Below, in pieces: positions 1 through 9,249 of a DNA stretch of 64,000 bases. The first letter of the stretch is position 1. Every line of letters starts with the position of its first letter. The stretch spans positions 2,286,001 through 2,350,000 of the forward strand of contig CP087965.1 in the NCBI GenBank assembly GCA_024703855.1. The letters are read 5' to 3'. Under the pieces are notes generated by a model. The model was not told where the DNA came from and searched no databases. It saw only the letters and a program-made list of their open reading frames with translations. This DNA is from Polaromonas sp. P2-4 (GTDB lineage Bacteria > Pseudomonadota > Gammaproteobacteria > Burkholderiales > Burkholderiaceae_C). A program made the translations under genes and the position numbers.

Positions 1-129
1 CGCGGCGGCTACGCCGACCAGGCGCACCTGTGCCGCGAGACCCGCGCGATCACCGGTCATACACCGACCGAGCTGGCGCGGCGGGCGATGGACGACGAAA
101 GCTACTGGCTGTACCGGATCTGGGCCTAG
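1..129 (+). CDS. AraC-family transcriptional regulator, C-terminal fragment
   Basis: Forty-two codons enter from outside the window and end at a TAG. The segment containing GYADQAHLCRE followed by GHTPTEL is the second helix-turn-helix and trailing helix typical of AraC/XylS DNA-binding domains. The N-terminal effector domain is not in the window, so its signal is unknown. The next gene is convergent and separated by about 95 bases that hold a dispersed repeat. Confidence 0.8.
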   Translation, partial: RGGYADQAHLCRETRAITGHTPTELARRAMDDESYWLYRIWA

Positions 130-150
130 CATTAAGGCCAAATCGACCTC

Positions 151-213
151 CAGCCCAATAACTACGGGCGCAAGCAGCTATTAAAACAGTAGCAAATCAG
201 CGCTTTAGCGCTG
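151..213 (-). repeat. Dispersed repeat SR1, copy 1 (intergenic)
   Basis: Contains GGGCGCAAGCAGCTATTAAA, nearly identical to copies at 12310 and 60440. It continues into a perfect hairpin with arms CAGCGCT and AGCGCTG at 198-213. The pattern belongs to a short repeat family whose other copies in this window lie both between and inside genes. Confidence 0.75.
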
Positions 214-225
214 TGCCACCCCTCG

Positions 226-1202
226 TCACAAGGGGCGGCGACGCGCGAAGCGCACCACGGTGACCCCGGCGCGCGCCTGGCGCACCGAGGGCATCACCAG
301 CACGCAATCGTCGTAGGGTGTCGTGACCGGCTCGGCCTCATTCCAGCCGATCACGGTGCCGGCTTTCTCAATCAGCTCCAGCCCCTGAAATGGCTGGCTA
401 AAGCGGAACTGCTCGCTGCGAGCCACCACCGGGCCGGTGACTTCCAGCACCCACTGGCGCGGCGCATCGTCCTGCAGCCAGCCCGGCAAGGCCTGCTGCA
501 GGGCTTCGGCCTCCAGCGTGCCGGCGGCCCGCAGGAAACGCGCGCACATGTCTTCGGCCACGGTGCGGCTGACGAGGTCGCCATGAAAACCGCATTCCAG
601 CAGCAATGAACGGGTCTCCGCATCAGCACCCTCAGGATGAAGCACCCCAAAACGGCCAAAGTCACGCATGCGCACACCGTCCTTGTGGCCGGCATCGACC
701 ACGATGTGTTCCGGCGCACGCAGGCGCTTGGCCAACTCGAGGTTGCGGGGCTGCATGCCGGCCAGCAGCAGGGGGCGGCGCGTTCGTGCATCGAATGCAA
801 GTCAAGCAGCCAGTCGGCGCGCTCGACAAACGGCCGCAACTCGGCAGCGCGGCGGCGCTCCAGCGTGCTGCCGCTGGCGATGCGCTCGACCTGCCATTGG
901 CGGTTCAGGTCTTCATCGACAAAACGCGAGGCATCGTGGTGGGCCGCATCGAACCGGTCAAACGCGGCCAGGTTGCAAAACGCCAGGGTCAGTTGGCCGC
1001 GCTGCGGGCAGATAGCCGCTTCCAGCAAGCCCTTGAGCGCCCAGGCGCCGCACAGCTCGTTGCCGTGCACCAGTGCGCTGATCATCACAGAGGGGCCACT
1101 GTGCCCGGAGTCAAAGTGCCAGACGCCTTCCACCCCGGTGTTGCCGGCGCGCCAGGCCACGATGTCGGGCAGCCCCAGTTCAAAAGTCAGTGCGTCGCTC
1201 AT
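226..1202 (-). CDS. Succinylglutamate desuccinylase/aspartoacylase family zinc hydrolase (frameshifted)
   Basis: Restored length is about 325 residues. The N-terminal half shows the zinc carboxypeptidase-like fold of this family: HGNELCG (zinc His and Glu), DLNR, and LLDLHSMHE (third ligand). The C-terminal half reads in another frame from about residue 143; adding one C to the C5 run at 771-775 joins the frames as ERAAPLLLAGMQPRN. These enzymes deacylate N-acyl amino acids or related amides. The ATG overlaps the stop of the upstream Bug receptor gene (ATGA), so translation is coupled and the receptor may deliver the substrate. Substrate cannot be told from sequence. Confidence 0.75.
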
Positions 1203-2178
1203 TCTTTGATCTTGGCGTAATCAACAGTTTTCTGGTACTTGGCGGTTTCTGCCTCCAGGAATTTCGGCATGTCCACATTGGGCGATGCCAGCGTGGAGCC
1301 GGTTTCTTCCAGCTTCTTGCGCAGCTCGGGCGACTGCATGGCCTCGCCGAAAGCCTTTTGAGCCGGGCCAGCACGGGCTCAGGCAGTTTGGCGGGGCCCA
1401 TCAACGCAAACCACACGCCGATGTCGATGCCCTTGAGCTGGTGGTTTTCGGCCAGGGCGGCAACTTCGGGCATCAAGGCCGAATGTTTGGCTTCCGTGGT
1501 ACCCAGCGCGACCAGCTTGCCACTGCGGATATGGGGCAGTGCGCTGGACAGCACAAACACGCCAAAGTCAATGTTGTTGCCCAGCAGGTCATTGGCCAGC
1601 GGCGCCACGCCGCGGTAAGGGATGTGGGTCATGAACAGGCCGCCCTGCTCCTTGACCATCTCGCCCGCCAGATGCAGCGCGGTGCCCACGCCGGAGCTGC
1701 CGTAGCTGAACTTGCCGGGGTTCTGTTTGACCAGGCTGAGAAACTGCCCCAGGGTCTTGACGCCGGACTTCTGCGAGGCGACCAGCACCAGGGGCTGCGA
1801 GGCAATCAGGCCAATCGGCGTGAAGTCCTTGATCTGGTATTTCACGGCGCTGGACACCAGGCGGCTGATCGCGATTTCGTTGTTGGCCCCCACCAGCAAG
1901 GTGTAGCCGTCGGGCGCGGCATTGACCACCTTTTGGGCGCCAATGGCGCCGCCGGCACCGCCCACGTTCTCGATCACCACCGGCACGCCCAGCTTTTTCG
2001 ACAACTCATGCGCCAGCGTGCGGCCGGTCAGGTCGGTGCTGCCACCGGGCGGGTAGCCAATCACCATCGTGATGGGCTTGTTGGGGTAGTTGTCGCCCTG
2101 GGCTGCCACCGGGGCAGACACCAGCAGCGCCAGACTGCCCAACACGGCGGCGCGACGCAAAATATTCAATGGGGTCAT
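1199..2178 (-). CDS. Bug-family (tripartite tricarboxylate transporter) periplasmic receptor (frameshifted near 3' end)
   Basis: Signal peptide followed by the Bug signature YPNKPITMVIGYPPGG and the GGAGGAIG and PDGYTLL motifs, over about 325 residues. The frame changes at the A4 run at 1356-1359; one extra A gives a normal C-terminus ending at TGA 1199-1201, which overlaps the start of the acylase gene. No membrane components of a TctAB type are nearby, as is usual for the expanded Bug family of Burkholderiales. It probably binds a small carboxylate related to the acylase substrate. Confidence 0.85.
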
Positions 2179-2284
2179 GGGAATCCTGGATGAAATGAGT
2201 CAGCTTATTGTCCGGACCACCAGGGCTTGACTTGGTGCCATCAAAGCACAGTGCGCTGCTTTTTCAGCAGAAGCGCAAGTGGGC

Positions 2285-3184
2285 TCAGCGCAGCTCAAGC
2301 GTCTGCCAAAGGCTTTCAGCCAGCGGGCTGAGCCGTCGTTTGGGGCGGTAGATGCGCACGTCAAAGCCGATTTCCAGCCGCTTGTCGCCCAGCGGCAGCA
2401 GCTGCCCGGCCTTGACGGCGCTGGCTGCCATCGACCACGGCAGCCAGGCCACGCCCAGGCCTTTGAGGGCGTATTCAATCAGGGCATCGGCCGAGTCGCA
2501 TTCGACGATGCGGCGCAAGGCGGGCGCATGCGAATTGTTCGCCAGGTGGTCTTCCACCAGCCGGCCCAGGGCCAGCGTACTGGCATAGGCCAGATAGGGT
2601 GCCGGGCTGCCGGGCTGGAACCCATGCAGGCCCTGGCCGTGCGCATTGGCGCGCGTCACCGGTACCAGCCGGTCGTGCCCCAGCGGCAGGTGCATGTATT
2701 GCCTGGCATTAAGGCGCAGGGCCAGCAGCGGGTGGTGGTAGGTCAGCATGAAGTCGGCATCGCCGCGCTCCAGCAGCTGCGCCGTGTCCGCCAGGGCGCG
2801 TGTCAGGATGCGCAACTCGCCGCCCGCCTCTACCAGCAAAGGCTGCAGGCTGACCAGCCAGTCGGCCACCAGCGTGTGCGCCAGCGTGCGCCCGGTGGCC
2901 AGCGTCACGGTATGGTCTTGCCGCCCGGCGGCGCCCAGCAACTCTTCCCGCGCATGGCCCAAGCTGCGCATCATTTGCTGGGCGTTGTCCAGCAGGCTGC
3001 TACCTGCCGCCGTCAGCGTGACCGGGCTGCTGCCGCGCTCGATCAGTGGCGCACCGGCCCAGGTTTCCAGCGCCTTGATGCGCCGGCCAAAGGCCGGGTG
3101 CGTGACATGGCGCAGTTCCGCCGCGCGGCTGAAATTGCGCGTTTGCGCCAGCGCGACAAAATCTTCCAGCCACTTGAGTTGCAT
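2285..3184 (-). CDS. LysR-family transcriptional regulator
   Basis: 299 residues, uninterrupted. An N-terminal winged helix (FVALAQTRNFSRAAELRHVTHPAFGRRI split over the first 35 residues) precedes a LysR substrate-binding domain. The usual SQPALS recognition motif is replaced by THPAFG. It lies on the same strand as the receptor and acylase genes, 106 bases upstream of the receptor and 11 bases downstream of pyrF, so it could be cotranscribed with either. It likely controls the receptor-acylase pair (inference from position). Confidence 0.85.
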   Translation of the reverse strand: MQLKWLEDFVALAQTRNFSRAAELRHVTHPAFGRRIKALETWAGAPLIERGSSPVTLTAAGSSLLDNAQQMMRSLGHAREELLGAAGRQDHTVTLATGRTLAHTLVADWLVSLQPLLVEAGGELRILTRALADTAQLLERGDADFMLTYHHPLLALRLNARQYMHLPLGHDRLVPVTRANAHGQGLHGFQPGSPAPYLAYASTLALGRLVEDHLANNSHAPALRRIVECDSADALIEYALKGLGVAWLPWSMAASAVKAGQLLPLGDKRLEIGFDVRIYRPKRRLSPLAESLWQTLELR

Positions 3185-3195
3185 GAGGGCCGGGT

Positions 3196-4020
3196 TCAGC
3201 CCCTGGCGGCCTGCAGCACGTCACGGGTTTTGAGGGCTTCGCGGCGGGCCGCTTCGGTGAAGTCGTCGCCCGAGGAGGCATAAAGAATGGCGCGCGAGGA
3301 ATTCACGATGATGGGCGCGCCCGGCCGCCAGCCGGCCTTGACCGTCGCCACGGCGTCGCCACCCTGCGCACCGACACCGGGAATCAGTAGCGGCAGCGTC
3401 GGGGCCACGCTGCGCACGCGCTCGATTTCCGCCGGGTAGGTGGCCCCCACCACCAAGCCGAGCTGGCCATTGAGGTTCCACGGGCCTTGCGCCAAGCGCG
3501 CCACATGTTCATAGAGCAGCGGCTGGCCTTCAATCGAGGCGAAGCGCTGGTTCTGCAAGTCGTCGCCGCCGGGGTTGGAGGTGCGGCACAGCAAAAACGC
3601 GCCCTTGCCTTCGTACTTGAGATACGGCGCCACCGAGTCAAACCCCATGAAGGGCGAGAGCGTCACCGCGTCGGCGCCGTAGCGCTCAAACGCCTCAATC
3701 GCGTACTGCTCGGCCGTGCTGCCAATGTCGCCGCGCTTGGCGTCCAGAATGATGGGCACCTGGGGCGCGACGCGGCGCATGTGCTCCATCAGGCGCTCCA
3801 GCTGGCCTTCGGCGCGGTGGGCGGAAAAGTAGGCGATTTGCGGTTTGAAGGCGATCACCAGATCGGCCACGCTGTCGACAATGGCGGCGCAAAAGTCGTA
3901 AATCTTGTTGGCGTCGCCCTTGAGCTTGCCGGGGAATCGGGTGGGCTCCGGGTCCAGGCCCACGCACAGCATGGAATGGTTCTGGCGTTCTGCGGCGCCA
4001 AGCATGTCAAGGAAGGTCAT
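3196..4020 (-). CDS. pyrF: Orotidine 5'-phosphate decarboxylase
   Basis: 274 residues, matching the longer type 2 PyrF subfamily. The active-site block LDAKRGDIGSTAEQYA has the catalytic Lys at about 95 and Asp at 98; the N-terminus has MLCVGLDPEPTRFP and the phosphate-binding end has IVNSSRAILYAS. It decarboxylates OMP to UMP in pyrimidine synthesis. The start at 4020 is chosen because the family begins at TFLDML; a longer reading frame upstream would run through a dispersed repeat. Intact. Confidence 0.95.
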   Translation of the reverse strand: MTFLDMLGAAERQNHSMLCVGLDPEPTRFPGKLKGDANKIYDFCAAIVDSVADLVIAFKPQIAYFSAHRAEGQLERLMEHMRRVAPQVPIILDAKRGDIGSTAEQYAIEAFERYGADAVTLSPFMGFDSVAPYLKYEGKGAFLLCRTSNPGGDDLQNQRFASIEGQPLLYEHVARLAQGPWNLNGQLGLVVGATYPAEIERVRSVAPTLPLLIPGVGAQGGDAVATVKAGWRPGAPIIVNSSRAILYASSGDDFTEAARREALKTRDVLQAARG

Positions 4021-4038
4021 GGGCCTATTGTAAGAAGT

Positions 4039-4118
4039 AGGGCCTCCACGCTTTTCACTTCGTGTCATGCACTGCTCCCCGATGAGGCAATGCCGCCAAG
4101 TTAAGCCTTGGCGGCATT
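4039..4118 (+). repeat. Dispersed repeat SR2, intergenic copy upstream of pyrF
   Basis: Shares CCACGCTTTTCACTTCGTGT exactly with the copy inside fmt (63518), followed by similar C-rich and G-rich arms. Its right half forms the strong hairpin listed next. Confidence 0.7.
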
Positions 4119-4123
4119 TTTTT
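4090..4123 (+). terminator. Rho-independent-type hairpin oriented to the + strand
   Basis: Arms ATGCCGCCAAG and CTTGGCGGCAT (11 bp, perfect) are followed by seven T residues. It points rightward although both neighbours are transcribed leftward, so it has no obvious gene to serve. It is probably the structured half of repeat SR2, or it blocks antisense transcripts. Confidence 0.6.
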
Positions 4124-4239
4124 GATGGGGTCACGCGTTTTCGTCATTTTGACGGCGCGAGGGTAGCCGTAGACCAGCGCCCTGCCCTCAAGGACCTCGC
4201 CGCAGTTCAGATCCATGTCGTCCAACTGGGGCGAGTGCA

Positions 4240-5521
4240 TCAGCCATGGAACCACGTTGCCGGAACGGTGACGATTTGGGGGAAGATCACCATCAGGAAC
4301 ATGACGACGAACTCGGCGAGCATGAAGGGCAGGACGCCCTTGGTGACATCGTCCATCTTCATTCGCCCCACCCCGGCCACCACGTTGAGCACGGTGCCCA
4401 CCGGCGGGGTGATCAGGCCGATCGAGTTGTTGATGATAAACAGCACGCCGAAGTACACCGGGTCGATTCCCGCCGCCTTGACCACCGGCATCAGCACCGG
4501 GGTCAGGATCAGGATCGTGGGCGTCATGTCCATCGCTGGTACCGACCAGCATGCACAGCACCATGATCGCGATCAGCAACAGCGTCTGGTTGCCCATGAA
4601 CGGCTCGAGCAAGCCGATCACCTTGCTCGGCAGATCGGCCACCGTGATCAACCATGCGCTGACCATGGCCGCGGCTACCAGGAACATGATTACCGCGGTG
4701 GTTTTGGCCGCCGTCACAAAGACCGCGTACAACTGATTGAGCGTCAGTTCGCGGTAGACCACCGCTGCCACAAACAGCGCGTACACGGCGGCCACCACCG
4801 CAGCCTCGGTGGGTGTGAAGACGCCAAATCGCAGGCCCACCAGGATAATCACCGGCAGTAGCAGCGCCCAGGTGGCCGAGCGCAGCGAGGCCAGAATCTC
4901 GGCCGTCGACTTGCGCGGCGGCGGAACAATGTTCTCCTTGCGGACCAGAAACATCCAGGTCAGCCACAGCGCCGCGCCGATCAGGATGCCGGGAAAGATG
5001 CCGGCCAGGAACAGCTTGGAGATCGAGACGTTGGCCGACACGCCGAAGATCACGAAACCGATCGACGGCGGGATCACCGGCCCGATCACGCCGGAGGCGG
5101 CGATCAGCCCGCCCGAGCGCGCCTTGTCGTGGCCGGCCTTGACCATCATCGGCAGCAGCAGTGCGGTTAGCGCCGCCGCATCGGCCACCGCCGAACCCGA
5201 CAGGGCCGACAGCAGGATCGCCGCCAGGATCGCCACGTAGCCGAGACCGCCCTTGATGTGGCCAACAAGGGCGAGGGCGAAGTTGACGATGCGCTGGCTC
5301 AACCCGCCGACGTTCATGATCTCGCCGGCGAGCATGAAGAAAGGCACCGCGAGCAACGGGAAGCTGTCGGCACCGTTGATCACATTCTGCGCAAGTATCT
5401 GGGCGTCGAACAGATCGAGGTGGTACATCAGCGCCACGCCGCAGGTCAGAAGCGCGTAGGCGATCGGGATGCCCAGCGCCATCGCGCCGAGCAGGGCGCC
5501 GAGGAAGATGGCGACAGTCAT
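4240..5521 (-). CDS. dctM: TRAP transporter large permease subunit DctM (frameshifted)
   Basis: Restored length is about 426 residues with around a dozen hydrophobic helices, beginning MTVAIFLGALLGAMALGIPI. It carries the family motifs GSAVADAAA, ASGVIGPVIPPSI and, after the break, MDMTPTILILTPVLMPV and NNSIGLITPPVG. One surplus base at about 4531-4536 separates the frames (VGTS then MDMTP). It forms the sodium-driven translocation channel of the TRAP importer. Its start overlaps the dctQ stop (ATGA). Confidence 0.9.
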
Positions 5522-6114
5522 GACTTGTTCCTTCTGTGGGTGTCGATGGTCGACGGCACAGCGGCGTGCTCGCGGGCCAGTTCGGCCTGCAGCGCCTCGA
5601 GTTCGCCCGCTTCTTCGGATTCCTTGACCATCACCATGTCGGCGTCGCTGAGCCGGCCGCTCAAAGCGAGCCATATTTCGTACACAAGGACAACCCCGGC
5701 CGAGACGGCGAACACTATGCCGGCCGCGTAGAAGATCGCCACCGACGCTCCGGTGGCCGGCGCCTCCACGTCCATGTTGATCTTGGCCTGCTCGAGGCTG
5801 CCCGAGAACAGCAGCCACGTGATGTACAGCATCAGCATGTGGCCCACGACAAGGAGGACCTTCTTGCCCAACGTCGGTAGCCGCGACACCAGCATGTCGC
5901 TGCCGAGATGGCCGTGCTCCTTGAGCGCGACGATGGCACCGAGGAAGACCAGCCACACGAAAAGCCAGCGCGAGATCTCTTCGCTCACGGTGATGCCGGA
6001 GTTGAATGCATAGCGCAGGACGACGTTGCCGAACACCAGCACGACCATGACGGCCAGTGCGAGTGCGATCAGCACTTCAAGGAGACGGCAGTAGCCGCCG
6101 ATCAGCTTGCTCAT
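5518..6114 (-). CDS. dctQ: TRAP transporter small permease subunit DctQ
   Basis: 198 residues from the ATG at 6114, with four hydrophobic segments and the DctQ hallmark EEISRWLFVWLVFLGA around residues 45-60. The C-terminal tail is charged and cytoplasmic. DctQ joins DctM in the inner membrane. The stop overlaps the dctM start, and dctP lies 129 bases upstream in the same operon. Confidence 0.9.
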   Translation of the reverse strand: MSKLIGGYCRLLEVLIALALAVMVVLVFGNVVLRYAFNSGITVSEEISRWLFVWLVFLGAIVALKEHGHLGSDMLVSRLPTLGKKVLLVVGHMLMLYITWLLFSGSLEQAKINMDVEAPATGASVAIFYAAGIVFAVSAGVVLVYEIWLALSGRLSDADMVMVKESEEAGELEALQAELAREHAAVPSTIDTHRRNKS

Positions 6115-6243
6115 AGGATGACCTCGTGTTGTTGCGGGCGCCGTGCGCCGCGGATCGGGCCCTACGGCGAGGGCCGGGCCGGCGGGCTGCACCACGCGTC
6201 ACCGCGTGATGCCTGCAGCGCAGGTGGCCGAATTCTTGGGCCG

Positions 6244-7284
6244 TTAGTTCGCGGTGCGACGCACCTTTTGGATCTCGGCGAGGAACTCACCAAGAAGCGC
6301 GGAATCCACCTGTCTGGTGTACTTTTCGGTAACCGGCTTGAGCTGCTCTCGCATGCGCTCGCGCTCTGCCGCGCTGACCTCGTTCACCGCCATCCCCTTG
6401 GCTGGCGAGTCCTTGATCACCGCTACTTCCCATTCGCGGTTGAGCTTGCGCTGGTAGGCCGTGGCCTCCTTGGCCGACTCCGCCACAATCTTGCGCTCGT
6501 CGGCACTCATGCGGTCCCAGGTTTTTTTGCTGAAGAGCACCACCAGCGGGTCGTAGACGATGCGGCTCAACGACAGATGCTTCTGCACTTCGGCGAACTT
6601 GGCGGTCTCGATGGTGGGCAGCGCGTTCTCCTGTCCGTCGACCGCCTTGTTTTCGAGGGCAGTGTACAGCTCGGGGAAGGGCATCGGCACGGCGTTCGCG
6701 CCCAGCGTGTTGTAGATGTCGACGAAGATCGGAATCTGGATGACCCGCAGCTTCAGACCTCGCACGTCCTCCCACTTCGTGATCGGGCGCTTCCCGTTGG
6801 TGATTGAACGGAAACCATGTTCCCAGTAGGCCAGCCCGATCAGTCCCTTCTCCGGCAGCTTGTCAAGCAGTTTCTGCCCGAAAGGCCCGTCGACCACCGC
6901 GTCGGCTTCCTTCGCGTTGTTGAAGGCCATCGGCAGGTAGTAGATGCTGAAGTCCTTGTTCATCGTCGACAGCAGCCCGGTGCTGACGACCGTGGCGTCG
7001 ACCGTGCCGCCCTGCAGCGACGAGATGACCTGCGCGTCGCCGCCGAGGACCGCACCCGCGAACAGCTTGGACTTGATCTTGCCGCCGCTTTTCTCGGCCA
7101 TAAGGTCGGCGAACTTCTGCGCACCCTTGCTGAACGGATGGTCCGCGGTCTGCGCGGAGGCGATCTTCAGCGAGTGCTCCTTCAACTCGGTGGCCTGGCT
7201 CGTCTGCAACGGTAGCAGGCAAGAGGCGGCAAGTGCGCCGGCGAGCAAGACGGCCGAACGCCGCGAACGGAATGTATTCATCAT
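6244..7284 (-). CDS. dctP: TRAP transporter periplasmic substrate-binding protein DctP
   Basis: 346 residues, intact. A signal peptide ending near residue 30 precedes a DctP/SiaP fold. The region VRGLKLRVIQIPIFVDIYN contains the conserved Arg that binds the substrate carboxylate, and VDGQENALPTIETAKF is the family motif that follows. It captures an organic acid for DctQM. Two adjacent ATG codons (7284, 7281) are possible starts. The neighbouring dehydrogenase and cleavage enzyme suggest a hydroxy or keto acid ligand. Confidence 0.93.
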   Translation of the reverse strand: MMNTFRSRRSAVLLAGALAASCLLPLQTSQATELKEHSLKIASAQTADHPFSKGAQKFADLMAEKSGGKIKSKLFAGAVLGGDAQVISSLQGGTVDATVVSTGLLSTMNKDFSIYYLPMAFNNAKEADAVVDGPFGQKLLDKLPEKGLIGLAYWEHGFRSITNGKRPITKWEDVRGLKLRVIQIPIFVDIYNTLGANAVPMPFPELYTALENKAVDGQENALPTIETAKFAEVQKHLSLSRIVYDPLVVLFSKKTWDRMSADERKIVAESAKEATAYQRKLNREWEVAVIKDSPAKGMAVNEVSAAERERMREQLKPVTEKYTRQVDSALLGEFLAEIQKVRRTAN

Positions 7285-7365
7285 GATTTCCTTTTTGAGT
7301 AAGACAATGGAAGGGAATTCGGTGGCAGCGCCGCCGCCACTGGTGGTGAAGGTCGGATGCAGCCG

Positions 7366-8298
7366 TCAGAAGGAGACGTTCGCCGCGCCCTTCAGGCCGA
7401 GAATTTCGCGGGCCTCGTCCGGGGTTGCGATGTCGACGTTCAACGCCTCAAGAACGGCGCGGATGCGCAGCACCTGCTCGGCGCTCGAAGCCGCCAGCCG
7501 ACCGGGGCCGATCCACAGCGAATCCTCCAGGCCAACGCGCACGTTGGCGCCCATCGCCGCGCCGATGGTGGCCAGCGGGATCTGGTTGCGACCGGTGCCG
7601 AGAATCGACCAGCGGTACTGGTCACCGAACAGTCGGCTCGCGGTGCGATGCATGTGCATCAGGTCTTCCGGATCACCGCCGATGCCACCAAGGATTCCGA
7701 AAACCGACTGCACGAACACGGGCGCCTTGACCAAGCCACGATCCAGGAAGTGCTTCAGGTTGTTCAGATGGCTGATGTCGTAGCACTCGAACTCGAAGCG
7801 CGTGCCATTGGCGTTGCCGATCTTCAGGATGTTCTCGATGTCGCTGAACGTGTTCTTGAAGATCAGGTTGCGACTGTTCTCCAGGTGCTCGCGTTCCCAC
7901 TCGTGCTTGAACTCCTTGAAACGGTTCAGCATCGGGAACAGGCCGAAGTTCATCGAACCCATGTTCAGCGAGGCCAGTTCCGGCTTGAAGGTGGTCGCCG
8001 GGCGCATGCGCTCCTCCACGGTCATGTGCGGACTGCCGCCGGTGGTGATGTTGATCACGGCATTGGTGGCGGCCTTGATCTTTGACAAGAACGGACGGAA
8101 CAGCTCCGGGTCCTGCGACGGGCGGCCATCCTTCGGATCGCGAGCGTGCAGATGCAGGATGGCCGCGCCGGCCTTGGCCGCATCAATGGCCGCGGTGGCA
8201 ATCTCGTCGGCGGTCACCGGTAGGTACCGCGACATGCTGGGGGTGTGGATCGCGCCGGTGGGGGCGCAGGTAATGATTGCTTTGGTTCGGTTTCCCAT
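7366..8298 (-). CDS. Beta-keto acid cleavage enzyme (BKACE, formerly DUF849)
   Basis: 310 residues, intact TIM barrel. It has the zinc-binding pair in ILHLHARDP (His49, His51), the early TCAPTGAIHTP segment that binds acetyl-CoA or substrate, and VGLEDSLWIGPGRLA near the C-terminus. BKACE enzymes convert a beta-keto acid plus acetyl-CoA to acetoacetate plus a new CoA ester; substrate depends on the subfamily and is not readable here. It lies between the dehydrogenase and dctP on one strand, fitting import, oxidation and cleavage of a 3-hydroxy acid. Confidence 0.9.
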   Translation of the reverse strand: MGNRTKAIITCAPTGAIHTPSMSRYLPVTADEIATAAIDAAKAGAAILHLHARDPKDGRPSQDPELFRPFLSKIKAATNAVINITTGGSPHMTVEERMRPATTFKPELASLNMGSMNFGLFPMLNRFKEFKHEWEREHLENSRNLIFKNTFSDIENILKIGNANGTRFEFECYDISHLNNLKHFLDRGLVKAPVFVQSVFGILGGIGGDPEDLMHMHRTASRLFGDQYRWSILGTGRNQIPLATIGAAMGANVRVGLEDSLWIGPGRLAASSAEQVLRIRAVLEALNVDIATPDEAREILGLKGAANVSF

Positions 8299-8359
8299 GG
8301 CGGCTCCGTGTGAAGTAAAGGTCGTAGATGCGTCGCGGGTGCGGCGTTGTCGGTGGGGG

Positions 8360-9143
8360 TCAGCTCAGGGCTTGCGTCAAGCCGTCGACCACCAGCTCTT
8401 GGCCGGTGACATTGACGGCCAGGTCGCTGGAAGCGAACAGCACCATGTTGGCGATGTCGCACGCCGTCACCATGCGCCCGAGTGCGGCTTGCGAGGTGTA
8501 GGCGCGAGTGACTTCTTCCAGCGGTTTGCCCAGCGCTTCGGCCTTTGCCGCGATGACCGCACGGATGCGCGGGCCATCGACCGCACCGGGCAGGACGGCG
8601 TTGACGCGGATGCCATCTGCACCGAGCTCCAGCGCCAGCGATTTGGTGAACCCGATGACCGCCCATTTGGACGCCGAGTAGGCCGATCGCCCAGGCATGC
8701 CGAGGTGGCCGGCAGCCGAGGACAGGTTGACGATGGCGGGTTTGTTTCCCCGCGCGAAGTCGCGGTACGGCGAGGCGGGCGCACAGGAACTGGCCGGTGA
8801 TATTGACCGCCAGCGTGCGCTCCCAATCGGCCAGGGCCAGGGTCTCGACGCCACCGGTGGGTCCCGCCACTCCGGCGTTGTTCACGAGGACGTCCAGGCC
8901 GCCCAGCGTTCGATCAACCGTCTCGAACAACGCAGCCACGTCGGCCTCGTTCGACACATCGGCGCGGCATCCTTGCACCCTTGGCAGCTCGGCTGCCAGG
9001 CGCTCCAGGCTGGCACCCTGGACGTCGCACACGACCACCCGTGCACCCGCTTGCGCGAAGGCGCGGGTGATGTCCAGTCCGATGCCGTCAGCGCCGGCGG
9101 TCACCAGGACTCGCTTGCCAGCCAGAGAGTTTTCATTCCACAT
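8360..9143 (-). CDS. Short-chain dehydrogenase/reductase (frameshifted)
   Basis: Restored length is about 260 residues. The N-terminal frame has the Rossmann motif TAGADGIG, the acidic residue of VVVCDVQG (NAD preference) and NNAGVAG. The C-terminal frame has NLSSAAGH (catalytic Ser), YSASKWAVIG (Tyr-x3-Lys) and the tail TGQELVVDG. The frames change at about 8740-8790. As first gene of the BKACE-TRAP operon it probably oxidises a 3-hydroxy acid to the keto acid (inference from context). Confidence 0.85.
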
Positions 9144-9194
9144 GTTCGTCAGTTCCTTGGAGGGTGTAATGTGTGATTCATTGGCACTATATTA

Positions 9195-9219
9195 GATATG
9201 TGATCACAGATTTCATATC
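9195..9219. promoter_or_regulatory. Candidate GntR operator between SDR operon and its regulator
   Basis: The 106-base divergent gap contains the perfect palindrome TGTGATCACA at 9199-9208, nested in a wider inverted repeat GATATG...CATATC (9195-9200 and 9214-9219). Location between a GntR gene and its divergent target is the classic operator position. Confidence 0.5.
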
Positions 9220-9249
9220 GGGGAATACCCTAAGTGCTATGATTGACGC

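Noticed and set aside
5236..5956. Extension of the dctM frame upstream of 5521
   Set aside because: The upstream part is antisense-like shadow of dctQ in another frame; the ATGA overlap at 5518-5521 defines the true start.
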